This document shows, piece after piece, positions 34,910 through 46,924 of a stretch of 64,000 nucleotides of DNA. Under the pieces are notes generated by a model. The model searched no databases. It was not told the origin of the DNA and saw only the letters and a program-made list of their open reading frames with translations. Origin of the DNA: Heterocephalus glaber (lineage: Eukaryota; Chordata; Mammalia; Rodentia; Bathyergidae); contig NW_004624779.1 in assembly GCF_000247695.1 (NCBI RefSeq), positions 1,093,587 to 1,157,586 on the forward strand, given 5' to 3'. The position numbers and the translations under genes were made by a program. Numbering within the stretch: position 1 is the first letter of the stretch; the number at the start of each line of letters is the position of its first letter.

Positions 34910-35870
34910 ATACTTGCAATTTATTATCCCAAGGATCAGAAAATAATAGTTAATAAAATAGGCATACGTGTTCGATTATGTGGCTTAATTCTACTTTGGA
35001 GATGGAAGAAACCAGAAATAAAATAAATGAAATAGATAATACATAGTAAGTTAAAAAGTGATAAAATATATTTTATAAAATAGGAAAAGAGGGAAGGGAA
35101 GGAGACCTGGGTGAAACCTCAAATATGGTAGTATTGATAGTGCTCACCAAAAAATGCGACATTTCAGTACCTGAGGAATGTGAATAAATGTGCCATGCTT
35201 ATATTTTTAAATGTTTATCAATTTTATTATTTAAAATATTATTGCATTTGTTTATATTCATACAAAGTACTCCATGATTTAAAACCCATATAAAACAATT
35301 TCACTTCTGGCCATGATTGAATAACTAATTAAATGCAGACATCTTTATAACACAAATAAGTGGAAAACTGAGAGCATCTGGGAAATAATCAAACTTCAAA
35401 GGTATTCAGCTCAACTGTGTTTTGTAGGAAAATATGTCCTGGATTGCCTTGGCTCTCTGTTTGAAGCAAACTTCCTACTAGTTCCAGAATGGGGTGACTC
35501 ACTGAACAGACAAGGACAATGCTTTTTGGAGGTCAGAGGTTGCTGTAATTTGAGGAGACAGATCAGAAAGTGGAGATCTACAAGGGAAAACACGGAAATG
35601 AAACTTTACACAGGTTTCCCTTTGCCTCGGTTGCTGAGTACTAAACCTTATGCGTAGAAAAAACTCCATATGCCTGGGGAAGAATGACCAGGGAAGTGTG
35701 GACTGAGCAATTCCCATATTTTGACCAGTCAGAAAGGGGAGTTCTCATGAAATATTCAGTAGAGTCTCCAGACTGTGTTACAGTCATGTAGAACTAGACT
35801 GGTTTCTTAATAAAGCTGTACATGATCCCCACTAGCAAAGTTTAAGAATAAGCATTGAAAAATTCCAAGG
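34910..35870. other. No confident gene or repeat
   Basis: AT-rich to mixed sequence. The 35.28-35.80 kb part may belong to the old L1/HAL1 element seen after 36 kb, but I cannot align it. Two overlapping minus-strand ORFs (60 and 72 codons) are unrecognised. Confidence 0.35.
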
Positions 35871-35874
35871 TGAG

Positions 35875-35970
35875 GGCCAGGGATTTAGCTCAGTGGTTCC
35901 ATGGCCTGCCTCACAAGCACAAGGACCCGAGTTCGATCCCTGGTACCAAAAAAAAAAAAGAAAGCAAAAA
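35875..35970 (+). mobile_element. ID-type SINE
   Basis: GGGCCAGGGATTTAGCTCAG, B box GAGTTCGATCCC, end GGTACC, and a long A-rich tail. A 16-bp duplication with one mismatch flanks it (AAAAATTCCAAGGTGA at 35858-35873 and AAAAATTCCAAGCTGA at 35971-35986). Confidence 0.95.
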
Positions 35971-36389
35971 AAAAATTCCAAGCTGAACTAGTATATAGTA
36001 TCTCAACTTCTTACTCAAACAAAATTCTTACTTCATTTAAAAAATACACAAGACAACATAGAACACTCAACAGCATCAAGCCAATGACCACCATCAAAGA
36101 AAGAACCACTGCACAAGCCAAGAGAAAGGAAAACGTGATTCAGAAATCTAATTTGGTAGAAGCAGAGCCAGAAACGTCAGAGCTGGTGTTACTGAAAGAT
36201 TAGAACCTCGAAATAGCTGTTAATAAAGTATTTTTAAAATGCAATAATTAAGGAAGAACTGGAGTATATAACAATGCCACAGGAAAACATCTAAAATGAA
36301 TAATTAGATACCAAATAGTTTCTCTGGTTTGAAAAGCTAAAAGTGTAAATAAGGTTCAAATGGTGTAATTAATAATGGGAAATAGGAAG

Positions 36390-36645
36390 TAAAGGTCTAA
36401 AGGAGTAGGGAAGTGGGAAGGGTAGGGGAAAGGAAAGAAGGGAAAAGAAAAACTATGAGAAAAGGAAAAAATGGAAACAAAGTCTCTGTAAATAGGGAGG
36501 GGTGGAAGGGGTGAAGGGAGGGCAGGGAAATGGAGAAAAAAAAAGAACTAAGATACACCATGTAAAGATACAAGATCCCAATGAAATGTAACTGTATTTT
36601 ATATGTACCAATAAACTTAATGAAAATTTAAAAAAGTATATTAGG
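36390..36645 (+). mobile_element. L1 3' UTR, sense, severely truncated
   Basis: A/G-rich sequence GGAAGGGTAGGGGAAAGG, then AAATAGGGAGGGGTGGAAGG, ending AACTGTATTTTATATGTACC followed by AATAAA (36611-36616) and an A-rich tail. It is the sense-strand equivalent of the 3' UTR unit at 5.15 and 54.1 kb and carries one unit. It sits inside an older HAL1/L1M sequence. Confidence 0.7.
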
Positions 36646-37320
36646 AAAATCAGAAGAAAAAATTAGTAAATTTGAAGGCACAGTAATTGAAATTCAAAGT
36701 ACAAGAATAAAAAAAGAAAGAAAAATAAAATGGACAGACCACACTAATCTGTGAGTCAATACTAGCCTGTACAAATACTTTGGAACTCCAGTTTTCAAAA
36801 AAATTTGAAGAATTAATGTTGAAAACTTCCCAAATTTGATGAAAACTATAGTCACACATTGAGTAAGTTCAGCAAGACCCAAGCACCAAAAGGAAGTTTT
36901 TTACTCAGAAACATTTTTAAGTCAGAAGAAAATGAAAAGTATAATTCTATACTCAGCAAAAATTAATTTTAAAACACAATTCTTCCCAGTCAAACGAAGG
37001 CTGGGAGAGCTACAAGAAGGTTCAACATGAGGAAATAACTTTGGACAGAAACTCTGAACTTCACAAAAGAATGAAAATTGTGAAAGTTTAAATGTATAGA
37101 TAAAGACAAAAGATTTTTTCTTATTCATTTTAATAGTGAATAACAATTGATAATTGTTTAAAGCAAAACTAATAGAAATATATTGTAGGATTTATAGTCT
37201 AATTAGAAAGAAATTGTATGACAATAATAACCAAAGGATATGAAGGGGAAATAGAAATGTAATGCTATAAAATATTTATATGTGAAGCATGAGGGTAGAT
37301 TAAGATAAATTAAAATGCTT
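36646..37320 (+). mobile_element. HAL1/L1M-like ancient LINE remnant
   Basis: Blocks AATTTGATGAAAACTATAGT, the AGTTCAGCAAGACCCAAGCA stretch, ATAATTCTATACTCAGCAAA and CTTCCCAGTCAAACGAAGGC follow the order of the ORF1-downstream region of HAL1/old L1 elements. The preceding part, about 36000-36380, probably belongs to the same element, with the L1 3' UTR inserted between. Multiple stops. Confidence 0.55.
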
Positions 37321-38985
37321 ATTTAATCTAGAACAACCATATGAAAAATTTGTATGAGTTATAAACAAAGAAAACAAAATGAAAAGGAGAAAAGCAACCA
37401 AGAACAGAAAAAAGTGGAAAGCCAATAGAATTATAATTATAAACCCAATTGTATCAATAATTACATAAATGTGTACATTATTTTCAAAACAGTAGTCAAA
37501 ACGATGATTAACATATATGAAAATTTTCTCTGTTGTAGAAAATGCCAAAGTTTCCATTACTATAATTAATAAGAATGCAAATGGTAACATGGTGTCAAAT
37601 ATATAGCACAGTGTTAACAAATATTTCGTTTCAAAGTACATATGTATGCTTCGCCTGGTAATTTTGTAGTGTTTAAGTAAATACACAGAAATCTTATATA
37701 TTGATAGGTAGAAAAGATTGTGAAAACAGCTAAGAATATTTTCCCTGGAATAAAATGTATACATATTATTCACTGAATTTTAGAGGTTTAGCTTTCATTA
37801 AGAGCAAAAAATTGCATAGTAGCATAAATACAAATTTACAGTATCATATTAAGTGTCACAAGAAAGTCACCTATAGGTCAGATTTAATTATTACTACTTG
37901 ATTAAGCAAAGTGACTAAATTCATTTTACCAAAATACAATTAATGCCATCCAAAATTATGTATTGCTCCCATATAAAAATGGACTGTGATGAAACAAAGT
38001 TAATTAACAAATGTCATGAAAAGTCAGCCAACTTGATTGTTCTGCAAGTCTATACATTATTAAACTCACAAAATTCATTAGAGAACATACCTCTGTTACA
38101 TCTGTGAGCTTGTATGTGTGTATGCGTGTTTATGTGTGTATGTGTGCCTCACTCTCTTCATTTTTGTAATCTGAAATACTGAAAAGTTCACTGAGAAATG
38201 CAGGCATCCTTGAGAGTAAGATAAAGAAGTTCTTTGGAATTAACTTAGATAAAATTGTTGACTGCCTTTGACGCAAGATCAAGTATATTTGGATATAGAT
38301 CTGTAAAAGGAGCAAACCTTAGCCTGGTTTAACACAGAAGTACGAGTAAAGACAGTAAGACTTTTGTGCTAGACAAACAGTGTTTCAAAAACTCTTCAAG
38401 CCAAATGGAAATCAATACTTATTTACTTTTTTAAAACACACAGTATCTTAGTCCCAGAGTGCTAATTGCTTGTCACAAAGGTAAAACTTCCCCCAAATAA
38501 ATCAACTAGAGTCTGTGTAGGAAATAACCATGTTGCACAGCAATGCTTTTAGGACCCAAATACCACTAACATGAATATATCCACTATTAGTATATATTAA
38601 GCTGTTGTTTGCTTAAATTGCTTTATTTCTTCCAATATAGTTTTGATTGCTTCAGAATATAGTACTTATTCCATATTTTTGGCCATTTTTATAACAAGTC
38701 ATAAACCTTACCTAATTATAATACATAAATTCAGGAGCTGAACTAGATATTTCTCTGAGTGACAAAATTAGAAAGGAAAATGCCTTTTATTTCAGCTCAT
38801 GGTATAGGTGCTCATTGTAGGCCTTTGCATATCCTTCATCACTGTACAATATGTTTATCAAGTTACCTCAAGCTTCTTAGAGAATATACAAGCAGATTCA
38901 TCGTTTGAATGCAATTTTTTGCACTAGATACTACTAATTAATTTAGTGGTGTTAAAAATCATTCTTCCCCAAGAGTGATTAAACT
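37321..38985. other. Unclassified AT-rich sequence
   Basis: The minus strand has the longest non-L1 ORF of the window (157 codons, 37300-37773). It is a Phe/Ile/Leu/Tyr-rich translation of AT-rich DNA with no recognised domain, and I do not treat it as a gene. A GTGTGTATG-type short repeat lies near 38113-38147. Confidence 0.4.
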
Positions 38986-38999
38986 CAGGAAATGCTTCA

Positions 39000-39160
39000 A
39001 TGTCATTAAGTCATTCACTAGTGTGTTTAGCAGATATTTGTTATGCACTAACTGTCAGTGCATTAGACATAGCAGTGGACACAAGTGGCAATGTTTTGAC
39101 TGTCTTGGAACTTATATTCTAGTAATGAGATATAGGTAGTCAAATAAATTACATATGTGT
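39000..39160 (-). mobile_element. L2 3' tail fragment
   Basis: The plus strand shows TTAGCAGATATTTGTTATGC, the CAGTGCATTAGACATAGCAG block and GGAACTTATATTCTAGTAAT, the antisense order of the L2 tail. It parallels the fragment at 15265-15400. Confidence 0.55.
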
Positions 39161-39164
39161 GTAT

Positions 39165-41130
39165 ATTAGTATAAAATGCATACACATATGTAAATAGTAA
39201 TACATACTATAGATAAAAATAAGGCAGAGGAGGAGGATAAGGAACACTGGGAGGCAAGGGACAACATTCCTCCTGTCAGGCATCACTAAAAATATGATAA
39301 TGAGTTAAAATCTCGAAGAAGTTGAGGGCACAACCTGAGAAAATCTGGAATCAAGATTCTAGACAGAAGGGAAAGAGAAACCGAGGAAAAGATTTTATAT
39401 GGGAGAGAGTAAGGCAGGGAAGCATGGTTTTAGCAAGAGTAAGGTTTTCGCTTCTATTTGTAATGGATTTTAACATAAATACAAAGCAAAGGTGGTTCAA
39501 AGGTGTGGCTATTTTGCAAAGCACAAAAATTCATTCCTTTTGATGAAGGCATGGAAGTCCACGAGGAGGAATATTAACCCACGAGAGGCTTTGTTTTTGT
39601 GCTAAATTTGTGACACTATTCTTCCTAATAGTAACTTTGTTTTAATCCAGGACTCCACAAGGATGAGTCTATGAATAGAGAAAAATATAGCATTGTAGAT
39701 AAGTATGTGTATTTGCATAACAATCTATGCTGTCAGTTCTATGTGCGTAAGAAAATAAAAGCTTTGAGAAAAGAAAGTCAAAACTGCTTTTGTATTAATG
39801 GAATTCTTAGAAGTATATGGTCTATAGGGAAAACAGATTGGGCTAAATTATCCTATCAGATTGTTGTTCAAAATTCTAGTGATGATCCTGGTACATACTT
39901 TTCCTCCTGTTGCAGGAGGTGGGTGTTACGGGGAACTTTTAATTTTTTAATACTTCTGGCAGCAGTGAGAGATTAAAAGAGGCTTGTTTTTAATCTTCTC
40001 ATAGATCAGATTTAGTGATTTTACTTTTCTCATCCTGTAGCACCTGAATTCTGAGATGTACCATTTTATCAATATGGATCAAGACTGCTCACTACTTACT
40101 GCTTTTTTATTCACAGTAAATGTGAAAGAACTGCTACTTCTTTATTTTTCTGCTTGTTTAATAACACTGGAAAGGAGGAAATTCAATATAGCAAAAAGAA
40201 TTTTAAAAATACACATTTGTATACACTATTAAAATCAAGAATTAACTACTTAAACCAATTGAGACAACCCTTTTTTATGCATTCATCTCATGAACAATTT
40301 AGCCTTACTGGATTTGAGAAACTGACAACCTATAATTTGTCAAATGTATGTCTGGATTCAAACTTGTGCATAGAGAATTTGAGTCTTAATTTTCAACTGA
40401 AAAAATATTCTTACAATGAAAAAAACTGTACTAGACCGCAAATTTCTGATGTTCTACAGATGGGGAACAAATACAAAGTGTTCATCTTAACATCAAATTT
40501 AATACTTTTTTCTTCCTCTTTTAAATTACATTAAACATCTCAAGGTTTCCTATTCATTCATTTTAATATTCTCAAATGCTTTTCTTTGTTTCTAAGTATC
40601 AACACAGCAGACAGCTGCAGTTGCATGGTATCCTTTTATATCTACTCTGATCCACTCTACAGAAGAGCTTAGCTTATATTAACTATATAGAGTAAAGGTC
40701 TATTTTTCCGTCCTAGAAATGGAAAAAAAAATCAGCTAGTGGTATTGACTTTTGGGGGACCCTTACTAAAGGTTTTATGATTCCCTCTTATGTGGCCTTT
40801 TCCTTCCTTGTTTATTTTGTATCTTAACTGGAACACTGCTGATTTGAATTAGTGCTTTTCTTATTCTTTCCATACATTTTACTATCTTTTTCTATGGCTA
40901 TTTACATTTAACTTGATGTTTTCCATCTTTGTAACATGTTACAACAAATATTGTTTTCACTTTCAACAACACCACCACCAACAACAACACAACATTGGTG
41001 CTGAAGCAGGACTTACAAAAAAAGAAAAAACAAGTTGCCCCCATCTAAGCAAATTCCCCTTTCGACTTTCCCTGCTGTTGTTCTTTCTTTTATTACAAGT
41101 AAAATTAGTAACGTTGCCCCTGTAAGGCTC
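39165..41130. other. Unclassified AT-rich sequence
   Basis: Contains a plus-strand ORF of 126 codons (40154-40534) and one of 101 codons (39671-39976). Neither resembles a known protein, and AT-rich codon use argues against real genes. A (CAA/CAC)n patch lies at about 40963-41000. Confidence 0.4.
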
Positions 41131-41134
41131 CACA

Positions 41135-41425
41135 ATCTCCTATTCTCATAAGATCCTGTTTTTATCTGACCAAGGCCACAAGATATGCTAAGTTACAAAA
41201 CTGTCACAAGCTTGACTAACAGTCTTTGTTTTGCTTTTGTCCACCAGTTTTGCATCATTAGGTAGACCAAACCCCCTGGACAACATGTATAAAACTAGAG
41301 CCCTTCCTTTGTACTGGGCTCAGACTTTGGATAGAAGTCCACTGAGCTAGTGTACACCTTAAACTAAATCCTCCTATTTTACTTCTTGGCCTCTCTGGTC
41401 TCTTAAAATCCTGCAACATTTCCTC
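41135..41425 (+). mobile_element. ERV-type LTR-like sequence with TATA box
   Basis: A TATAAAA box at 41289-41295 lies downstream of a U3-like stretch (AAGATATGCTAAGTTACAAA). It is followed by CCCTTCCTTTGTACTGGGCT, CACTGAGCTAGTGTACACCT, an AACTAAATCCTCCT block in the position expected for the polyadenylation signal, and a CT-rich R/U5-like end (TTGGCCTCTCTGGTCTCTTA). This layout resembles mammalian ERV LTRs. No primer-binding site or gag/pol sequence follows, so a solo LTR is likely. The boundaries are not defined. Confidence 0.45.
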
Positions 41426-41429
41426 TTGG

Positions 41430-42500
41430 GTTTTTGTCCCAAGGTGACAGTGTTTTCTCTTTGTAGCATATGACAGTAATTCCTGCCTACTTCTAGGTGT
41501 TTTGTGTTCTGGTCTAATTTTGGTATAAAAGGAGGATATATTTAATTCTTTTCAGTGGCAGATTAAAATGTCTTTGGGGGAGTCAAGGTGACAATGTATT
41601 ACCTTTCACTGGGCAGAGTCTTAGAGGGCAGGACCATGCTGTGTTTTCTGTAATACCATTTAACAGGCCTCTTGGTTCTTTTGTGGATGCATTCCATTTG
41701 AATTCTTCATTGCTTCTATACTAAGAGAACACACTGCTATCCCCCATCTCTAAGTCACTCAAGGCAGCAGAAAGAACTTCTTAGTTGCTTCATTCAGAGA
41801 GAGAGAAGGAGGAGGGAAAAAGAAAGCAGAAGAAAAAAAAATCCCCACCTCTTACATCAGCATGTCAGGAAAGTATAAAATGAATGCCAAAACTAAATCA
41901 CTAGGGTAGCGAAGTTGATACACAATTAATTAACGTTGGAATTGAGAGATGCTAGAAACTTTTGGGAGTGAGCTGCTACGTTTGTGGAGGTAGAGGGTTG
42001 TTGCCACTACAAATGACTGTTAACACACCTTGGAGTTGGATTTTATTTCAGACAAAGTGCTCTAGAGACAGCCACAGGGAACCAGTGGAAATCACTGAGT
42101 CACTCTTCTAAATGACCGAGAGTGAACTTTGCTCATTATCATTTCATTATAGCATAAAATTTTCTGCTGGACACATTCCTACCTGCCATTTTTGAATATA
42201 TGATGGATAAAGAAGCATGGTCTCAAACTGAGCATACTCAGGAATGTGTCTGCCTCTACCTGTGATGATGAACCTTTCTAATATGAACATGCATAAGTTC
42301 CCCTAATGAAATCCCCTTACTTCTTGTGTTCCTGGATATACTGCTTTGGGTGTTATCCCCAATGGACTCCCTACTGCTGCAAGCAATAAACCATTTTTCC
42401 ACTTTTTTATATCCTGCTTGTATTTATTGGCTTTCCACCCACTAAGCATGAACATACTGTATGCAGAAATGCTACACATACACACACACACAAACACACT
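41430..42500. other. No confident gene or repeat
   Basis: Mixed sequence with a short A/G-rich run (41797-41840) and a (CA)n run near 42479-42492. No SINE ends or coding exon recognised. Confidence 0.4.
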
Positions 42501-42505
42501 CAATA

Positions 42506-42682
42506 CAGTCATATACTGCATAATGAAGCTTCAAAGATGAACTACCTATACAATGGTGGTCTCATAAGACTAGTAAAGTCATAGCTCTCTAAGTTTGTGT
42601 AAGTATGACTTTCTCACAATGATGAAATTATCTAATGACACATTTCTCACAATATATCCTATTGCTAAGTGACACATAACTG
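42506..42682. mobile_element. Tigger-like MITE with TA target duplication
   Basis: The left end CAGTCATATACTGCATAATG is preceded by TA. The right end, reverse complement CAGTTATGTGTCACTTAGCA, is followed by TA. Length is 177 bp. The right arm is shared with the longer element at 13762-14050. Confidence 0.75.
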
Positions 42683-43204
42683 TAGACAAAATTTAATTTA
42701 TGTTTCTGCATTTTCATATGTCTTTTCCCATTTTATCATCAAGCAAAACATGCAAAATCAAGATCATCATGATCCACTCTAAATGCTTAGCAACTCAGCA
42801 AAGACTCTTTTGATAGGAAAGAATGTGTCAGACTCTAATCCCTAAATGTTCCTGTAAATAAATATTACTTCCAACTGCTCATAATTGCAATAAGAAAAAC
42901 TGATTTAAAAGATGATGTCCATTCATCAAACTAGTTTAATACATAAGAAAAATATAGTGAAATCCAAATTAAATTAATTTTTAATACATTTTACATTTAA
43001 AATAATTTTTCCCAACATCAAGTACTAAAGTGTTTTGCTTTAATTACCATATGGCCATTTTTCTCAAAAAATTTAGTCTGAATTGACTTCTCAACAGCCT
43101 ATTATTATTAATATATTTTTAAATTTATATTATATAGTGGATTGTGATAACTTCAATCAAAAATACGCAAGACAAATACCTGGGGAAAACTAATAATTAT
43201 AGTG

Positions 43205-43639
43205 CAAGCTGAGTGTCCCTTATCTGAAATGCTTGGGATTAGAAGTGTTTGATTTTGGATATTTTCTGATTTTGGAGTATGTGCACATACATGATGAGAT
43301 GTTTTAGGGATTAAACTCAAGTCTAAACACAAAATTTATGTTTGTTCTCATATACACTTTATACATGTAGATTGAAGGTAATTTTATACAAATATTTCTC
43401 TTTTTTTTAAGGTACCGGGGATCGAACTCGGGTTCTTGTGGTTTCGCAGCCGGCGGCGAAACCACTGAGCTAAATCCCCAGCCCCTACACAAATATTTCT
43501 AATAATTTTGATCATAAAATAAAATTTTACACAAGATCAGGTGTAGCATTTTCCATTTATGGCATAATGTTGGTACTCAAAATATTTTGGAATCAGAGCA
43601 TTTCTGATTGTAAACTTTGGGGTTAGGAGTTCTCAATGT
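43205..43639. mobile_element. Tigger-family non-autonomous element, split by an ID
   Basis: The left arm reads TGAGTGTCCCTTATCTGAAA, GCTTGGGATTAGAAGTGTTT and ATGTGCACATACATGATGAG. The right arm reads TTTGGAATCAGAGCATTTCT, ending GGAGTTCTCAATGTA. Left and right termini are imperfect inverted repeats of the mammalian family whose ends begin CAGGTTGAGCATCCCTTATC. The ID SINE at 43400-43488 interrupts it. Confidence 0.8.
43400..43488 (-). mobile_element. ID-type SINE nested in a Tigger element
   Basis: Reverse complement: GGGGCTGGGGATTTAGCTCA, B box GAGTTCGATCCCC, end GGTACC, then TT and an A8 tail. A perfect 12-bp duplication ACAAATATTTCT flanks it (43388-43399 and 43489-43500). Intact A and B boxes. 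Confidence 0.96.
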
Positions 43640-43644
43640 ATATC

Positions 43645-46600
43645 AAACCACATAATTTGTAATAGAATTCTGAAGCATTAGCTGCAATCTCATCTTGAAT
43701 TATCAAGACTGACCTTCTTATAACTCATAGCAGTAGACAGTCTTTAGCACAAAACCAAAACACATAAAAACCTTACAGAATAAAACAAAATCTTTTCCCT
43801 CATAAAGTAAGCATTTAAGTAGTTAACTTTGCCAAGATTGATTTCTTTTCTGTGTAGTACTTGCCTGTGCGTAGTCAAAGAACTGATTTCACTGGGAATG
43901 AACATAAATTATAGGACAGTGTTCATAATTTCACCTTTAACATCTTTGATAAAAATCCTGCAAAATGTCTTTAGTTCTGGAATGCAAAGATGAACACGAC
44001 AAAATAGAAGTTACAGTTTGGTATCCAAGGAAGACATGTGTACTAAAACACAGTATGTAGCAGGCACAGTGCTGGATATGGTGAACATTTATAAAGGTTT
44101 CGGAAGGCAGAACATTTTCTTCCTTGCTCACACTGTGTAGTTTCATCAAGCTTTCTCAGTGGCCTGAACAGGACATGTATAATCTTCATAAATAGCATAG
44201 CATAGAACATTTTCCAGCCTTAAATGCATCCTTCAGTAGTGCTCAAATTCAAAAATTATAAAATTTATGCCCTTTCTGAGTTTCACAGGCATGCTAGAAA
44301 CCAAGGAACCCCACTGCTTTATAAGCTTGCTACTTGACAGTGGCCAAGGGTATGTTAAGTGCCTTTCTTTTGTTATTTCAATGTATTTCCCAGAGAATTC
44401 TGGCCATCTAGAGGACACCCAGATAACATCTCTGTTTATATTTCAAAGAAAATAAATTATAGCACATTTCATTAGTGAAAGTCATTTAAGGTCTAAAAAA
44501 TATACAGTGCTACCAAAACCGTGGAATTTCCTACAACCTGCCAAATGATCACTATAGTTTTAGGTAAACAAAGCTATATTATACTGAAATAACATGCTAT
44601 GATTTAAGAAATACTCAAGAAAATGTGTTTTACCTTAAAGAATTTCAATAAGCGTAAAGACTGATACATACTTATTTTTGGAGAATACTTGAATCTCAGA
44701 ATATAAAGATAGTAGCCATATATTTTAACACCTATTTTTCACTATCCAAATGTAGTACCAGTTTTTAGAAACTTATCTGTGTACATCAGTGTTTGTGCTC
44801 AGTGTGTCTGAAAAACCACATCTTTCGTATAAGCACCTGCTATCGAGAATTACTTTTGGGAGTAAGAGAAATGGGAATGACTACACAGGGAAGGGATACC
44901 TATGCAGGTTGAAACAGATGGTTGTTATTATTGTCTCTATAGTGTTTGTTCATGAATTTATTCTTGAAAATGTTAGCTCTGATTTCATCTTCAAGAACAT
45001 AAACTCTTGAGAATTAAGCCTGTTTAATAAAGCTCACTGGCCAGATTTCAGTTTAGTAAAAATAACTTACATTTAGATACAGAAATTTTAGTTTTTTAAA
45101 AGTTAGAGCTTATCTTATTTTTTAATGTTCAGAATAACCCCTTGAATTTCCATATTTACTTGTAAATACAGGAAATGGGACTTTTAGAAAATGAATTTTT
45201 CCAATGTTACCCCAACAGAATACAAAGTAGGGGTTCTATCTCTACATTTTGGTGGTATGATTAAGTCATTTCCTTTATACCTGCATATAATATATAATTA
45301 AGATGTGAGAAGTAGATTCTGGCAAACACAGGAGCTTGGAACAATTCCTAATAAAAAGGGAATTCCCATTCTTTAATTATGCTGTCTTAGTATTCATTTT
45401 GTTTCTTGGGAAAAGTTTGAGTCTCATATACTTGAAATGAAAAAACATCCTAGATCTCAAAGCAAATATCTTTGAACCCAAAGTGAAATGAAAGATGTAA
45501 ACAAGCCAGCAAAGGACAATATAAAGAAGTAAGTTTTTAAGAAAAATAAAGAACATCAAAATGAAGTGATGTCATAATTCTATTTCTCCTTGAGATTGAA
45601 TTTGATAATGTAATTGTGGTCACATCAATTTAGTTTTTCAAAAGTATCTTTGGAAGAGATATTTTTGCTATTTCACATTTTAAATGTGTTTAGAGGCCAT
45701 GTGATATTAATCACCAAGGAATTATATGGTAACTTCCTATGTTAAGCTTGATTGGAGGATGTTTCATGGCAGCGTGCGCGCGTGCGCGCACACACACACA
45801 CACACACACACAAATATTACTTTGATGCACTTGAGGAAGATGGACTTCTTCATGAAATGAGATTAAATTTCTCTTTGATCAAAAAGAAAGCAATCCCATA
45901 GAGAAAGTGAAACAACAAATCATAGCAGAGATACAGACTATAAATTTATGTTAAAGGGAAAGGATTTAAACATTGCCAAAAATTAGAATTTTCAGAATAT
46001 TGAGTTCAAAAGACATCTTTATTGAAGTTCTGACTAGCTCTAGTAGAAAAGACTCATAGAGATTGTTTGGCTGTCTTTGAACTAATCATTACTTAGGTCA
46101 ACAGAGGCCTAAAAACTGATAGTTTAGTCACATAGCTCCATGATGCTTGGATGAAGTTGTAGTTTTTCTCCTACCAGGACAAGTAAAACAAAGTAAGCAC
46201 TCATTCCAGAATCTGAGCTCAGTCAATACAAATATACTTCATTATTGTTTTCATAAAATATTAAGTCAAATTTACAAATACAACTATGTCCTCCTTGCAT
46301 GTCAACTATACAAAAATGAACTAATATACCAATGTATTAAAAAATTATAGACCCAAGAGCAAGAGAATTCATATAGAATGCATATATTACAGACTTCAAT
46401 GTAAATCTGTTCTCATTTATGTTCGCTTATAAATGTGAGTACATGTAAAACTCTATTTCTAGGACTTCTTCTGCAATTGTGAACTAGCTAATTCAGACCA
46501 GTCATCTCATTTTCATTGCCTTGCTGAACAAAATATAGAAAATAAATTAGAATACTACATTAAACGTTTGTGAAACCTCTTGCAAGTCATCAGAGTATAA

Positions 46601-46920
46601 ATAAAAGTGCAGCAAATAATATTAAAGTAAGATCACAAACAAAAGGAGCTGAAATAGGTGAGATTGGTCTTTAGATCATTTTTCTCCTGGTGCCATTAGT
46701 GAGTTCCTAAAAGGCGGCTGGGTAGGTAAAATGCTGAGCAATACTTTTTTGTCCTCTAGAGTATGGAAAACAAAATTTGAAAAAGTATGTGGCCATTGAG
46801 AAGGTTGACAAACCATCCTCATGCTTGGTTCAGGATCACACAGAGTTGTATTATCCTTACAAGGACTACAGACCCTCCTCAGTTATCTCCTTTCATGATA
46901 GATGATTAAGATTCCTCATT
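43645..46920. other. Mostly unclassified AT-rich sequence
   Basis: Possible diverged L2/MIR pieces near 43975-44130 and 45100-45235 are too weak to call. The (GC/CA)n block at 45772 has its own entry. No coding region supported. Confidence 0.4.
45772..45812. repeat. (GCGTGCGC)/(CA)n alternating purine-pyrimidine tract
   Basis: 41 bases of strictly alternating purine and pyrimidine: a GC-dominated head, then about 12 CA units. Such composition favours left-handed Z-DNA under supercoiling. Confidence 0.95.
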
Positions 46921-46924
46921 TTAT

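Noticed and set aside
37300..37773. 157-codon minus-strand ORF, the longest outside L1
   Set aside because: Translation is dominated by Phe/Ile/Leu/Tyr as expected from AT-rich noncoding DNA, part overlaps a HAL1-like remnant, and no domain or splice context is seen.
40154..40534. 126-codon plus-strand ORF
   Set aside because: No similarity to a known protein, AT-driven Asn/Lys/Leu/Phe composition, no exon signals.
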